The position numbers and the translations under genes are program-made. Positions 26,159 through 35,755 of a DNA stretch of 64,000 bases are shown here, piece by piece. The notes below the pieces were generated by a model. That model made no database searches. It saw only the letters and a program-made list of their open reading frames with translations, and was not told the origin of the DNA. Positions within the stretch are counted from its first letter, which is position 1, and the number at the start of each line of letters is the position of its first letter. Source of the DNA: Sulfurimonas sediminis (GTDB lineage: Bacteria > Campylobacterota > Campylobacteria > Campylobacterales > Sulfurimonadaceae); assembly GCF_014905115.1 (NCBI RefSeq), contig NZ_CP041235.1, positions 1,240,001 through 1,304,000 of the forward strand. The letters are read 5' to 3'.

Positions 26159-26651
26159 TTAAAACCCTTGCCTTCATCAGTATACGGTCAGAATTCTCAA
26201 ACTTCAAATTTACTAAAAAAACTGCTTTATCCTTTTGTTTATAGACTCTGAAGACATCAACACTGCCAAGAGAGTCTACATCAAATTTATTGGCCTCTGA
26301 CAACGGATAAACAGGTTTTTGCAATGATTCGAGTCTGTAAAGTTTTTTATTTTTGACTATATAGGTTACATAAGGGTTTACTCTTCTGTGAAGGGAGTGT
26401 GTTGTTTGCAAAAAGAGGACATCTTCATTTTTGTCATTATGCACAATACTGTTTTGCTGATAAAGCATTAAAGAGAAGTCCAGAAAAAGTACTCTCTTTT
26501 TTAGACTCAGGGAATTAAATCCATTGACCTGTTTTTCATAAAATGTATTACTTTTGTTTACAGAAGCATTGACTCTGTATAAATAAACCATCATAATAGA
26601 TAAAATAGTTATAGATATCATCATCTCTATCAGTGTAAAAGCTTTTCTCAT
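26148..26651 (-). CDS. gspJ: Type II secretion minor pseudopilin GspJ-like
   Basis: A 167-residue protein with the prepilin signal MRKAFTLIEMMISITILSIM: a short basic leader, cleavage before FTLIE and the conserved Glu5, then a hydrophobic helix. It follows gspI by a 4-nt overlap. The globular part is short for GspJ. Assignment as J rests on operon position (last of E-I-J) rather than on family-specific residues. GspJ joins the pseudopilus tip complex with I and K. Confidence 0.7.
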   Translation of the reverse strand: MRKAFTLIEMMISITILSIMMVYLYRVNASVNKSNTFYEKQVNGFNSLSLKKRVLFLDFSLMLYQQNSIVHNDKNEDVLFLQTTHSLHRRVNPYVTYIVKNKKLYRLESLQKPVYPLSEANKFDVDSLGSVDVFRVYKQKDKAVFLVNLKFENSDRILMKARVLNEY

Positions 26652-27115
26652 CGTATTCTTAACCGTAACAGTGATGAGGAATAGCGCTTGGTTTTCAATG
26701 TACTTCTTCCTGTTTCGTAGACAGTTCCTGAACTGTTTTTCTTATTTGGATCGTTATCTTCTTCCTCGTTTGCAGATTCATCAAACATGGCTGTATCAAT
26801 ACTCTGCAGTGTTTGATACACTATTTCTATATCTGTATGTTTGAGTTCTCTTCTAAAATCATCATCCAAATCAAAGTCTGAAACCAACTCCTCCAAAGAT
26901 ATTTTTTCATTTTCAAAGCCATACTTTGTTCCTACAAGCAATGAAAGATATTGCGTGGCCGTTTCCTGATTTTTCACCTGAGAAAATATATGTGTGTTGT
27001 TGGCATTTATTTGCAGTAAAGCCATAATTACCACTGAAATAATCATCACAGCCACCATCACTTCTATAAGCGTAAAGGCTTTCCTGCGAAGATTACATGT
27101 AGCGGTACAGAACAT
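26648..27115 (-). CDS. gspI: Type II secretion minor pseudopilin GspI-like
   Basis: This protein of about 155 residues has the prepilin signal LRRKAFTLIEVMVAVMIISV with Glu5 present. I favour ATG 27115, placed 1 nt after the gspE stop (taaaatg). An upstream in-frame start inside gspE would only add residues. The globular part is acidic and short. The stop overlaps the gspJ start. GspI is the adaptor that starts the tip complex of J and K. Confidence 0.72.
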   Translation of the reverse strand: MFCTATCNLRRKAFTLIEVMVAVMIISVVIMALLQINANNTHIFSQVKNQETATQYLSLLVGTKYGFENEKISLEELVSDFDLDDDFRRELKHTDIEIVYQTLQSIDTAMFDESANEEEDNDPNKKNSSGTVYETGRSTLKTKRYSSSLLRLRIR

Positions 27116-27116
27116 T

Positions 27117-28625
27117 TTATAATCCGATACGGATTGCTTCATCCAGTGAAGTTTCTCCATTTAAAACCATATTGGAGAGTTGAAAAGAGATACTTTGCAA
27201 ACCGTCAGCTTCCAGTGCTTCTTTGATGCTGTGCTCATCCGCTGTAGTTTTTAAAAGATCTTTCACCTTGTCATTCATAATCAAAAGTTCGCCTATGGAT
27301 CTTCTGCCTGTGTAGCCACTGTAGTTACATGCGGGGCATCCTTTTGCTTTAAAAATTTTGCTCTCCTTTGGGATATTGTAATCATCGGCAAAATTCTCGG
27401 CTATGACATCTTCTTCTTTACACTCAGGGCACAATACACGAACCAGCCTTTGTGCCAAAATACCTAAAATAGAAGATGATATTAAAAACGGTGCGATTCC
27501 CATATCGACCAGTCTTGATATCGTAGCAGATGCTGAATTTGTGTGAATTGTAGAAAAAACCAGGTGCCCTGTCAGTGCTGCACGCACCGCAATAGATGCG
27601 GTCTCTTCATCTCTGATTTCTCCTATCATTATGACATCAGGGTCCTGGCGTAAAATTGAACGCAGAGCACTAGCAAAAGTGAGTCCTACTTTTTCATTCA
27701 CTTGAATCTGCGATATGCTTTCTGATTTGTACTCCACAGGGTCTTCAACTGTTATAAGATTTTTTTCAGGAGATTCCACTTCCCGCAAGAAAGAGTGCAA
27801 AGATGTTGTTTTACCACTTCCTGTCGGTCCGGTCACTAAAATAATTCCGTGTGAAAGGCGCAACAGACCTTTGATCTTCTCAATCATCTCCTGATGAAAT
27901 CCAAGCTCTGTTATCTGCGGTATCTGTGAACTTTGCATCAAAATACGCATAACAACTCTTTCACCGTAAAACGTAGGCAGTACCGAAACCCTGATATCCA
28001 GTATCTCACCTGCAATTTTTATCTGTGTTCTTCCGTCTTGGGGAATACGTTTTTCCGAAATATCTAAATTTGAAATAACTTTAATACGACTGATGATAAG
28101 ACTGACAACTTTTTTGTCCAAATCTGCATTTTTACTCAGCATTCCGTCTATACGAAATCGGACTTCACCGCTTTTTTCTTTGACCTCTATATGAATATCC
28201 GAAGCTCTTTTTTTGACAGCCTGATAAAAAAGTGCATTTACAAACTTGATAATTGGCGCTGATTCTTCACTCGTTAAAATATCACTCGATGTTCTTAAAA
28301 AATCGGTCAGAGAGATGTCTTCTTGTTCACTTTCTTGTGAAGAGTCTTCTTGCATTGTCTCTATTGCTTTGTCTGTGCGAAGTTCCAAAAAACGGTTGTA
28401 AAGTCTGTCATACGAGTCTTCATCAAGCATCTTGAGAGGATATTTGATTTCTAATTTTGTATAATAATTACTCGCTTCAACCAAATATCTTTCACAAACA
28501 CATGCAATGACTTCTTCTTCTGTTTTGCTAAAAAGAAGATAGTTTTTAACACTGATCTCCGTTGGTATACCCTCAGGTTCACATACCTGTAAATGTAAGT
28601 CATGAAGCACTTCTGTATTGAGCAT
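27117..28625 (-). CDS. gspE: Type II secretion ATPase GspE
   Basis: A 502-residue ATPase. Walker A is ILVTGPTGSGKTTSLHSF near residue 265, the Asp and His boxes are NLITVEDPVEYKSESISQIQ, and Walker B is DVIMIGEIRDEETASIAVRA. The four-cysteine zinc motif is VLCPECKE and CPACNYSGYTGR near residues 405-440. The N-terminal domain (residues 1-120) docks on GspL. It powers pseudopilus assembly at the inner membrane. Its stop and the gspD stop lie at either end of a tight run. Confidence 0.95.
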   Translation of the reverse strand: MLNTEVLHDLHLQVCEPEGIPTEISVKNYLLFSKTEEEVIACVCERYLVEASNYYTKLEIKYPLKMLDEDSYDRLYNRFLELRTDKAIETMQEDSSQESEQEDISLTDFLRTSSDILTSEESAPIIKFVNALFYQAVKKRASDIHIEVKEKSGEVRFRIDGMLSKNADLDKKVVSLIISRIKVISNLDISEKRIPQDGRTQIKIAGEILDIRVSVLPTFYGERVVMRILMQSSQIPQITELGFHQEMIEKIKGLLRLSHGIILVTGPTGSGKTTSLHSFLREVESPEKNLITVEDPVEYKSESISQIQVNEKVGLTFASALRSILRQDPDVIMIGEIRDEETASIAVRAALTGHLVFSTIHTNSASATISRLVDMGIAPFLISSSILGILAQRLVRVLCPECKEEDVIAENFADDYNIPKESKIFKAKGCPACNYSGYTGRRSIGELLIMNDKVKDLLKTTADEHSIKEALEADGLQSISFQLSNMVLNGETSLDEAIRIGL

Positions 28626-30481
28626 TAATAGACACCTTTGACATGCACTGCAGGTTCTGTACTCTTTTGTGTCTTTTCATTTTTTTTACTTGTTATCTTT
28701 TTAAAGATTTTTTCATTATACTCTTTTTGCACACTTGAAAGGACACCCAAGTCTCTTTGCAGTTTTGAAAGTTCTTCACTTTTATCTATGACATAAGGAG
28801 TCAGAATGACTACTAAGTTATCCTGCTCTTTAATTGTTTCAGTAGATGCAAAAAGATAGTCTCCTATCAATGGAATATCTCCCAACAAAGGAACTTTTGT
28901 CTTTGTTTTTCTGTCAAGGGATTTTACAAGACCGCCTATAATAATACTTTCACCGCTTCTTAAAATCGCCTGTGTCTTCACCTCTTGTTTGGACGTAACA
29001 GGCTGTCCCGCTGCATCAGCGCTTAAAATATTTTCCAAAGACGCTTCAACATCCAAAGTCACCTTGTCGTTCGAGGATACTCTGGGTTTGATTCGCAATG
29101 TCAGACCGATATTTTCTCTTTTATAGTTGTTTGTCACTCCTGAAACAGCATTTGTTGTTGCACCGGATATGATAGAGATGGTTTTACCGACATAGATGGA
29201 AGACTGTTTATTATTGACACAGAGAATTGAAGGATTTGATATTGTTTTTGATGCACCGTGACTTTGTAAAAAATCAAGTGTTGCCCCAAGAGCCAATGCA
29301 CTTTTGGCTCCAGAACCGATAGCCCCCAGATAATTAATAATCTGTGTTGATGCCAGATTTTGCAAATTAGCATCACCAAAGTTTGCACTCATTGCATAAA
29401 GACCAGATGCAGAAACATCTCCTGCAGCAAAGCCATACTTTATTCCTAAACTTTCAGCATTGTTTTTATTGATATTAATAATTCTCGCCTGGACATATAC
29501 CTGGTATTTTTCCTTGTCCAGTGCATCAATAATAACCTTGATTCCTTTTAACATCTCAGGATCAGCAACTGCGATGATGGCATTTATCTCTTCATTTGAA
29601 GAGATATTCGGTTTTGTGGTGAGACCTTTATAGGTTTTATCAGAAATAATCTCCTTCAAGGTCTTGATTACATTTTTCACATCAGAGTTTTTAAGACTGT
29701 AAACTTCAACTGTTCGGCTAACATTCGATTCCACATCAAGTTTTTTTGCCAAATCTTCAATTTTTGCTACATTCTTTTTATTTCCGATAACAATCAAACC
29801 GTTTATATTTTCATCAAAGATAATATTTACTTTATCCGAAGCGATCTTAGGATTAAATATTGACTTGCTTATGTCCAATAAACGGGCCTGAATTTTTCCG
29901 GCATCTGCATGTTTTATATATATCAGTTTTACAATAGAGTTGTTTGTTCTTTGAATATCTTTGATGATTTTTTTAATAGTTTCTATATTTTTTGGATAAT
30001 CAGTTATCAAAATCGTATTGCTCTCTTTTAATGTCATCAGTTTTGCAGTTTTTGAAATAAGATAACGAATCTTTGCCGCTATAATATCTACATTTTCACC
30101 CTCTACTTTAATAGCCTGGGTTACCATCAAAGATCCGGATACTTTTTGGTTTGGTTTGATAACATCCGCATTAGACCTTGCAACCTCAGAAGAACGGACA
30201 ACTTCATAATAAGACCCATTACGTACCAAAGAGTAGCCTTTTGACTGTAAAACGGAAACCAGCATCCCCATTAATTCATCATCATAGATAGGTACGGAAC
30301 TCACAAGATTGACACTTCCGTTTATTTTATAATTCATTAAAATATTTTTATGTGTAATTTTTGCTACCAGTTTTACAAAATCATCAATGGCCAAATTTGA
30401 AAAATTAACATTCACCTGCTCTCTTGCCTGAAGAGAGAATGTTAATAGTAGTATCAACGCTATGTGCTTAATGAATTTCAT
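28625..30481 (-). CDS. gspD: Type II secretion secretin GspD
   Basis: A 618-residue secretin with a signal peptide (MKFIKHIALILLLTFSLQAR), N0 (VNVNFSNLAIDDFVKLVAKI), repeated N domains with the KH-like pattern (VKLIYIKHADAGKIQARLLD, VEVYSLKNSDVKNVIKTLKE), and a secretin barrel (ARIININKNNAESLGIKYGF; SGESIIIGGLVKSLDRKTKT; VPLLGDIPLIGDYLF). It forms the outer-membrane ring of type II secretion. The S domain is short, so pilotin dependence is uncertain. It overlaps gspC by 14 nt. Confidence 0.95.
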   Translation of the reverse strand: MKFIKHIALILLLTFSLQAREQVNVNFSNLAIDDFVKLVAKITHKNILMNYKINGSVNLVSSVPIYDDELMGMLVSVLQSKGYSLVRNGSYYEVVRSSEVARSNADVIKPNQKVSGSLMVTQAIKVEGENVDIIAAKIRYLISKTAKLMTLKESNTILITDYPKNIETIKKIIKDIQRTNNSIVKLIYIKHADAGKIQARLLDISKSIFNPKIASDKVNIIFDENINGLIVIGNKKNVAKIEDLAKKLDVESNVSRTVEVYSLKNSDVKNVIKTLKEIISDKTYKGLTTKPNISSNEEINAIIAVADPEMLKGIKVIIDALDKEKYQVYVQARIININKNNAESLGIKYGFAAGDVSASGLYAMSANFGDANLQNLASTQIINYLGAIGSGAKSALALGATLDFLQSHGASKTISNPSILCVNNKQSSIYVGKTISIISGATTNAVSGVTNNYKRENIGLTLRIKPRVSSNDKVTLDVEASLENILSADAAGQPVTSKQEVKTQAILRSGESIIIGGLVKSLDRKTKTKVPLLGDIPLIGDYLFASTETIKEQDNLVVILTPYVIDKSEELSKLQRDLGVLSSVQKEYNEKIFKKITSKKNEKTQKSTEPAVHVKGVY

Positions 30482-31280
30482 ATATCAATTCCTTTTCTGT
30501 GTTATTTCTTAAAACAACCAAGCTTATTTCACTTAATTCGTTTATATTTTTATATATATTCATCACTGCTTTATATGATGTCAAATCAATATTATTTGCT
30601 TTAATGATAATATCACCTTTTTGCAATCCGAGTGCTGCAAATTTTGAATTTTTATCTATTTTCATTATTTTAAAACCTTTAATTTTTCCATCTTCCATGA
30701 CTTCCTTTATGGCAATTTGTTTCCAAATCTTTTGAGGATTTTTTTCGAAAAACTTTATATCCTGTCTTGATATATTTGTCACACCATTGTCTGTTTCATC
30801 ATGCGTAACCTTGTTTATATTTACATTTTTAATTTTTTGTTTCACAAAATGCAGTATATAGTTTTTGCCGTTTTTTGTAAAAACAACATTATCGTTATTG
30901 ATTTCTTTCAAAATATAGCCATTATATGTTTCACCCACTCCGATAATAGAAGTTTTTTTCAAATTTGATTTCATTGCCACTATGGCATATCCATAATTTT
31001 TAGAACCGTAAAGACCGATCAGAGTCATATCAGTAATGCTTCTGTGCGCACCCGTTTCATCTGTTTTTTTATACCCCTTGGTATTTGTGTGTAAAGGAGT
31101 AAGCATATTTGTAAAATTTACTCTTTGATATGCCGGACGATAATTCTTTTTTATCTTTACATCTATGCCATTGCTTGGTAAATACCATAACAGCACGAGC
31201 GCAAGCAGTTTGGAAAGAGCTATTAAAATCAACAATTTTGTAATGATTTGCAACATCTTGGAATTAGAAACTTTGTTCAT
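30468..31280 (-). CDS. gspC: Type II secretion inner-membrane clamp protein GspC-like (PDZ)
   Basis: A protein of about 270 residues with one membrane helix near the N-terminus (ITKLLILIALSKLLALVLLWYL), a homology region (MTLIGLYGSKNYGYAIVAMK, then IIGVGETYNGYILKEI), and a C-terminal PDZ domain (GFKIMKIDKNSKFAALGLQK, then GDIIIKANNIDLTSY). GspC links inner-membrane proteins to the secretin. I chose ATG 31280 because ggagg lies 7 nt upstream; the overlap with the preceding gene is 17 nt. Confidence 0.85.
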   Translation of the reverse strand: MNKVSNSKMLQIITKLLILIALSKLLALVLLWYLPSNGIDVKIKKNYRPAYQRVNFTNMLTPLHTNTKGYKKTDETGAHRSITDMTLIGLYGSKNYGYAIVAMKSNLKKTSIIGVGETYNGYILKEINNDNVVFTKNGKNYILHFVKQKIKNVNINKVTHDETDNGVTNISRQDIKFFEKNPQKIWKQIAIKEVMEDGKIKGFKIMKIDKNSKFAALGLQKGDIIIKANNIDLTSYKAVMNIYKNINELSEISLVVLRNNTEKELIYEIH

Positions 31281-31797
31281 AAACGAAGCCTCCATTTTTA
31301 TCTTTTTTCAAATTTCGCAGTGTTGTACGATAATGAGTCAACATTTTTTTGGAAGGTTTTATCAAAACCTGCAAAGTTCTCTTGACAAGGTCAATATTTA
31401 TATCAGCCTCTCCAAACTCACCACTGCATTTGCCCTTTACATGTAAAGGATCAAATACAGTATGGACAAGATACAAACTCTTTACATGTAAAGGTATAAA
31501 TCCTGATGCCATATCTGATAAGACCAAACCTTCAACTTCTACACTGTTATACAAAAGAAAAAGATTCAGTTTTATCTTTTGTATTTTTGCAGTTTCGAGT
31601 GATTTCACATATAAAACAGCATTTTTTATTTCAAGCGTAAAACCTTCATCACTGAGAGTTTCATCATTCAAAACAATACCTTTTTTTTGCAGTTGCTGTT
31701 CAGCAAAATAGTATATATTTACTTTTGGAGAAAAATAGATAAATGCCATCATAAAAAACAGGACATACAACAGGAATAAAACCAGTTTTTTTACCAT
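31264..31797 (-). CDS. Type II secretion GspN-like protein
   Basis: A 177-residue protein with an N-terminal membrane helix (KLVLFLLYVLFFMMAFIYF) and a soluble remainder with strands and repeated LHVK segments (IPLHVKSLYLVHTVFDPLHV). It sits between the GspM-like and GspC genes, where gspN is found in some systems, and its architecture fits GspN. No diagnostic motif is seen. Two copies of the palindrome CTTTACATGTAAAG fall inside it. Confidence 0.6.
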   Translation of the reverse strand: MVKKLVLFLLYVLFFMMAFIYFSPKVNIYYFAEQQLQKKGIVLNDETLSDEGFTLEIKNAVLYVKSLETAKIQKIKLNLFLLYNSVEVEGLVLSDMASGFIPLHVKSLYLVHTVFDPLHVKGKCSGEFGEADINIDLVKRTLQVLIKPSKKMLTHYRTTLRNLKKDKNGGFVYEQSF

Positions 31798-32198
31798 TTT
31801 ATCTTCACCTCCAGCGTTGATTTGTTCTCGCTGATTCTTTTTATTTTCAGCATTGTTATGTTAAATGTTGTATTGAGAATTTTACCCATTAAAAAATTCA
31901 AAGCTTTTATATCCATATTTTGAGAACTGATATGTATCCCTGAATTTGTTATCTCTTTTTTTATGTTGGAACTCTTTAAAACAGGATTTGACAATATATG
32001 TAAAATCTCTTTTTTTTCTTTTTCTTTGTTGGCAAATGCTTTTTTTAAAGCACTCGTATCTAAAGCAACTTTCAGCGTTTTTTCATAGAGAATTTTTTCC
32101 TGCTGAAGCTCTTTTTTTGCATCTATTAGCTTCAGAGCAAAAAACAATAAAAGCAAAAGTAAAAAGATGCCAACGTAAAGAGGATTTAATCGGTTCAT
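31791..32198 (-). CDS. Type II secretion GspM-like protein
   Basis: A 135-residue protein. Residues 5-25 form a membrane helix (NPLYVGIFLLLLLLFFALKL), followed by a coiled-coil stretch of lysine and glutamate (KELQQEKILYEKTLKVALD) and a small C-terminal domain with alternating strands. This is the layout of GspM, which pairs with GspL on the inner membrane. It overlaps gspL by 4 nt and the GspN-like gene by 7 nt. Assignment is by position and shape. Confidence 0.7.
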   Translation of the reverse strand: MNRLNPLYVGIFLLLLLLFFALKLIDAKKELQQEKILYEKTLKVALDTSALKKAFANKEKEKKEILHILSNPVLKSSNIKKEITNSGIHISSQNMDIKALNFLMGKILNTTFNITMLKIKRISENKSTLEVKIKW

Positions 32199-33118
32199 AA
32201 AGTTATCTCCAAAGTCAGTACTGAATTTTTCAGTTGGGTTTTAGCCTGAATACCTTTGCGTTTCAATGCTTCTGTAATTTTTTTGCTCTGTGTAACACCT
32301 TTTATAATCACTGTTAACACTTTGGAGTCAAATCCTATGTAGGAAATTTTTTCATTTTTTGCAAGATGCATTTTGAGAAAATATCCTATATATTTTCTCA
32401 GTTTCGTCTGTTTTTCGTATATTTTACTCAGTTCTGCATGAATTGCCTGATTTTGCATCATGGTAGGCTTTAAATTATACTTTGCAAATACAGCACTCCT
32501 TTGATCCGCAAGTGTGGCTGCTTTGTCCATAGTAATAAGCCATTCCCCGAAAATTATCCCTGTGATAAACAATAAAACAAAACCAATCTTATAAAAACTG
32601 GACTTTTTGAGAATATGATTAAACTGCTGTAAGACTATAGCATGACCGGATGGTTTAAAGTCATCCAGTTTAAGAGTACCTGCTTCTTTTATCCAAACAT
32701 CGGGTACAAGAATCACTATACCGTTTTTCACTACAAGTGCCTGTTTCTCATTGACTCTACAGGCCCCTTCCATGGAAGAAAATTCACTCTGCGCAAAATA
32801 GATATTGACAACATTTGAAGGAGATATCCCTTTTTGTGCCATCAGTTTCAAAATCATTTTATCTTCATAGGCAAAAACTATATACTCGTCATTTTCTTTA
32901 TAGGCATAGTAGCTGTAGTGACCCTCAGGCAGAATGTCTTCAAAAATGGAAGGAAGCAGTTTTTTTACTTCCCTTATATATTTCACAGGTAAAGAAATTT
33001 TCTTTACCCAGTATAAAGACGGAGATAAAATAACATTTGTTTTTTCTTCCATCTGCACTGGTTCCATGAAAGGATCCAACAAAATTGTTTTGTAATTATT
33101 CTTAAATTTTGTAAACAA
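32195..33118 (-). CDS. Type II secretion GspL-like protein
   Basis: A 307-residue protein with a cytoplasmic N-terminal half (actin-like fold in GspL), one membrane helix near residue 180 (KIGFVLLFITGIIFGEWLIT), a coiled-coil and a ferredoxin-like periplasmic end (KISYIGFDSKVLTVIIKGVT). GspL binds the ATPase GspE and GspM. The N-terminal half is shorter than in well-studied GspL, so the ATPase-binding part may be reduced. It overlaps the gspK gene by 17 nt. Confidence 0.7.
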   Translation of the reverse strand: MFTKFKNNYKTILLDPFMEPVQMEEKTNVILSPSLYWVKKISLPVKYIREVKKLLPSIFEDILPEGHYSYYAYKENDEYIVFAYEDKMILKLMAQKGISPSNVVNIYFAQSEFSSMEGACRVNEKQALVVKNGIVILVPDVWIKEAGTLKLDDFKPSGHAIVLQQFNHILKKSSFYKIGFVLLFITGIIFGEWLITMDKAATLADQRSAVFAKYNLKPTMMQNQAIHAELSKIYEKQTKLRKYIGYFLKMHLAKNEKISYIGFDSKVLTVIIKGVTQSKKITEALKRKGIQAKTQLKNSVLTLEITL

Positions 33119-34013
33119 AGTTTGATCCTTTTTTGGTTTTTATGTTGTATTCAAATTTTATTTCAGCGTTTTGCTTGCCCTGTGTAACCAGAAGCGTCAC
33201 TGTTATAATTTTTTGCAAATCACAACTTGCATTAAATTTTCTTTTCAAATTTTCTTTTTCTTCTGCCGTCAATTTCTCACAGTCCACAAAAAAATTATCA
33301 TCTTCAGCATCAGTGTTTTCCTGCTCATAATAATTCCCTGACATTATATTAAAAACATCCCTGTTTACAAAGTTTAAATCAATTACATAAGCAGAATTTT
33401 TATAATTTCCAAAATTAAAGATATTATGCAGATTTATATATTCAACGCTGTTGTCATGATAGATTTTTTTATAATACTCATTTAACTCTTTTATCTGTTC
33501 GTCAGAACTTATATAATCTCTAAAGAGATAAGGATTGTCATCAAACAGAGCGCTGTTATACATTCCGTCTTCTTTTATGCCGCCTGTTAAATCTTCAAGG
33601 AGATAAAGATACTCACTGTTTATCATTTTTGCATTAAAATAACCGATAAGTGCATTTTTTAGAGCATTCTCTCCTTGAGCTGTGTTCTTTTTGAGTGCAT
33701 TAAAATTAAATTTAGATCGGGCACTCTCGAGCTTTACTTCTACCATTATATCTGTACTTAAGGGGACAACTGTGCTGTATTGTAATAAAAATGCACGAAA
33801 GGTCTGTGTGTCATTTATATCATCAAGTTCGGGAGTTTCTTTTAAAATTTTCATCATATCATCCAAAACAGCAGTAGTCTGCAATAAAAATTTCTCAGAT
33901 GAAAGATTCTCTTTTGCACTGTTGATATGCCCGAGTGAGACCCCTATTGTAATTGTAATTGCCATAATGAAAAACATCGTTATGAGTAGGGCTATCGCAT
34001 TTTTTTTAAACAT
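33102..34013 (-). CDS. gspK: Type II secretion minor pseudopilin GspK
   Basis: A 303-residue protein with an N-terminal helix NAIALLITMFFIMAITITIG after a short basic leader. It lacks Glu5 and the FTLIE pattern, which is typical of GspK, the tip pseudopilin. It is far longer than the other pseudopilins, also typical. A calcium-binding loop is not identified. The start is 1 nt from the gspF stop. Confidence 0.8.
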   Translation of the reverse strand: MFKKNAIALLITMFFIMAITITIGVSLGHINSAKENLSSEKFLLQTTAVLDDMMKILKETPELDDINDTQTFRAFLLQYSTVVPLSTDIMVEVKLESARSKFNFNALKKNTAQGENALKNALIGYFNAKMINSEYLYLLEDLTGGIKEDGMYNSALFDDNPYLFRDYISSDEQIKELNEYYKKIYHDNSVEYINLHNIFNFGNYKNSAYVIDLNFVNRDVFNIMSGNYYEQENTDAEDDNFFVDCEKLTAEEKENLKRKFNASCDLQKIITVTLLVTQGKQNAEIKFEYNIKTKKGSNFVYKI

Positions 34014-35228
34014 TTACTGAATACTCATAGAAAAAATTGGCAACAACATAGCTGAAACGATAAATCCGATAGATCCACCCACAAAGAGCATAAGAGCGGG
34101 TTCAAGCAAAGTTAAAAGCAGAGAAATCTTGTCACGGTTCTCTTCAAAATAGAGTTCTGAAACATTATGCAAAATTGTTTCAAGTTCTGACGTCTCTTCT
34201 CCCAAAGCTATAGACTGGATAAAAGCATAATCAATCTTTATATCTGATTCATTGAGTGCATTTGAGAGCAGTTTTCCTTCTACCACTTTCTTTGAGGCGG
34301 TTGTAAACAGCTCTTTGAGCACAAGATTGTTTAAAATATTTGTTCCGAGGTTGATAGTACGCACAAAAGGAACACCCGATCGGACCAGCAAAGATGCCAT
34401 ATAAGAGAAGCGTGCCAACTCACTTTTTTGTATAATCTCTCCAAAATACGGCAGTTTTAAGAGCAGTTTATCGACCCAGTAAGCAAAAGAGTGGCTCTTC
34501 TTGCGTGCGAATATAAACATGACAATACCGCCAAATAATGATGCCAAAATGATTTTAAAATTATTTTGAAAAAATGTTCCCGCTGCAATGACTACTTTTG
34601 TAGGTGTAGGCAGTTCCTGATGCATATTGACAAATATTCCTGTAATCTGCGGCACCACAAAGGTCAGCATAAAAGCAATCATAAGCAAAGAGACAATTAT
34701 CATAAAAGAGGGGTACGCAAAAGCACTTTTTATCTCTTTTTTAATGCGTTCCTGTTCTTTTAAAAATTTTGAAAGTTCCAAGAGCACTTCATCCAAAACG
34801 CCTCCGTTTTCACTGACTTTGATTGAGTACTTGAAAAACTCCGGAAGCACCACTACTTTTTGCGCTTCAAGTGCTGAGTAAAAATCTTTTCCCTCATTCA
34901 GATGTGTACTCACTGTAGATAAAAAGAGTTTCATCTTTTTGTTGTTTTCATAATGTGTCTGTACGATTTTCAGTGCAGAGACTATACTGATACCCGAACG
35001 GATATACATGGCAAGTTCACGGGAAAGTCCGGACAACTCTTTTGTACTTATCCGGTATTTTCTTGAAAAATGTATAGAGTCAAAAAACGACGGGGCTTCT
35101 TCACTGATTTTTTGATAAATAATCTTTTTGGCTTTAATCTTGCTCTTTGCCTCTGCCAAATCAGAAGCTTCAATCTTGTCAGATACTTTTTTGCCAAACT
35201 CGTCAATTCCGCTGTACTTAAATATCAT
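34014..35228 (-). CDS. gspF: Type II secretion inner-membrane platform protein GspF
   Basis: A 404-residue protein with two GspF domains: LSRELAMYIRSGISIVSALK at residues 70-90 and FSYMASLLVRSGVPFVRTIN near residue 275, each followed by a membrane hairpin. The last helix pair is LLTLLEPALMLFVGGSIGFI. GspF is the platform under the pseudopilus. It overlaps the gspH gene by 4 nt and abuts gspK. Confidence 0.93.
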   Translation of the reverse strand: MIFKYSGIDEFGKKVSDKIEASDLAEAKSKIKAKKIIYQKISEEAPSFFDSIHFSRKYRISTKELSGLSRELAMYIRSGISIVSALKIVQTHYENNKKMKLFLSTVSTHLNEGKDFYSALEAQKVVVLPEFFKYSIKVSENGGVLDEVLLELSKFLKEQERIKKEIKSAFAYPSFMIIVSLLMIAFMLTFVVPQITGIFVNMHQELPTPTKVVIAAGTFFQNNFKIILASLFGGIVMFIFARKKSHSFAYWVDKLLLKLPYFGEIIQKSELARFSYMASLLVRSGVPFVRTINLGTNILNNLVLKELFTTASKKVVEGKLLSNALNESDIKIDYAFIQSIALGEETSELETILHNVSELYFEENRDKISLLLTLLEPALMLFVGGSIGFIVSAMLLPIFSMSIQ

Positions 35229-35743
35229 TGTATTATCTTTGTCATTAAATCTTGTTTTGCATTTACTGCTTCTTCTACACTGCTGTACACTTGCGGAGGT
35301 TCAAAATAGGGTGTAAAATCATATACACTGTTTTTATACTCTACCAGTACCTGATCACCGACTCCCTCACCATCCACTTCATATGAAAAGCAGACATCTT
35401 CTTCAATGTTGTCCTGGTTAAAATAGCCTGTATTCTCTTTTTGCATTGCACCAAGATCAAAGTCATAGCGATAGACTTTTACACTTTTATCAAGGAAATT
35501 TTTTATCTTTATATCCTGCTTCTTTCCGTCTATAAGTACAAAACAATTCTTACAGTTATCCAAACAAACAAATTTTACACTCTCTTTATGCGGATAAGAT
35601 TGTAAAAACTCTTTTAAATTTTTAAGTGACAAATTTGTACTTTTTTCGCTCAGCTTTTTAAAATTGCCTATGACCAAAGTATAGACAACTCCCATTATCA
35701 CTATGACTATCATAAGTTCAATGAGAGTAAAAGCTTTTTTCAA
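35225..35743 (-). CDS. Type II secretion minor pseudopilin GspH-like
   Basis: A 172-residue protein with the prepilin signal MKKAFTLIELMIVIVIMGVV and Glu5, then a globular domain with cysteines (FVCLDNCKNCF) that could form a disulfide or bind metal, a feature not typical of GspH. It follows gspG by 12 nt. The position after G fits H. Confidence 0.75.
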   Translation of the reverse strand: MKKAFTLIELMIVIVIMGVVYTLVIGNFKKLSEKSTNLSLKNLKEFLQSYPHKESVKFVCLDNCKNCFVLIDGKKQDIKIKNFLDKSVKVYRYDFDLGAMQKENTGYFNQDNIEEDVCFSYEVDGEGVGDQVLVEYKNSVYDFTPYFEPPQVYSSVEEAVNAKQDLMTKIIQ

Positions 35744-35755
35744 AAACAGTATCTC

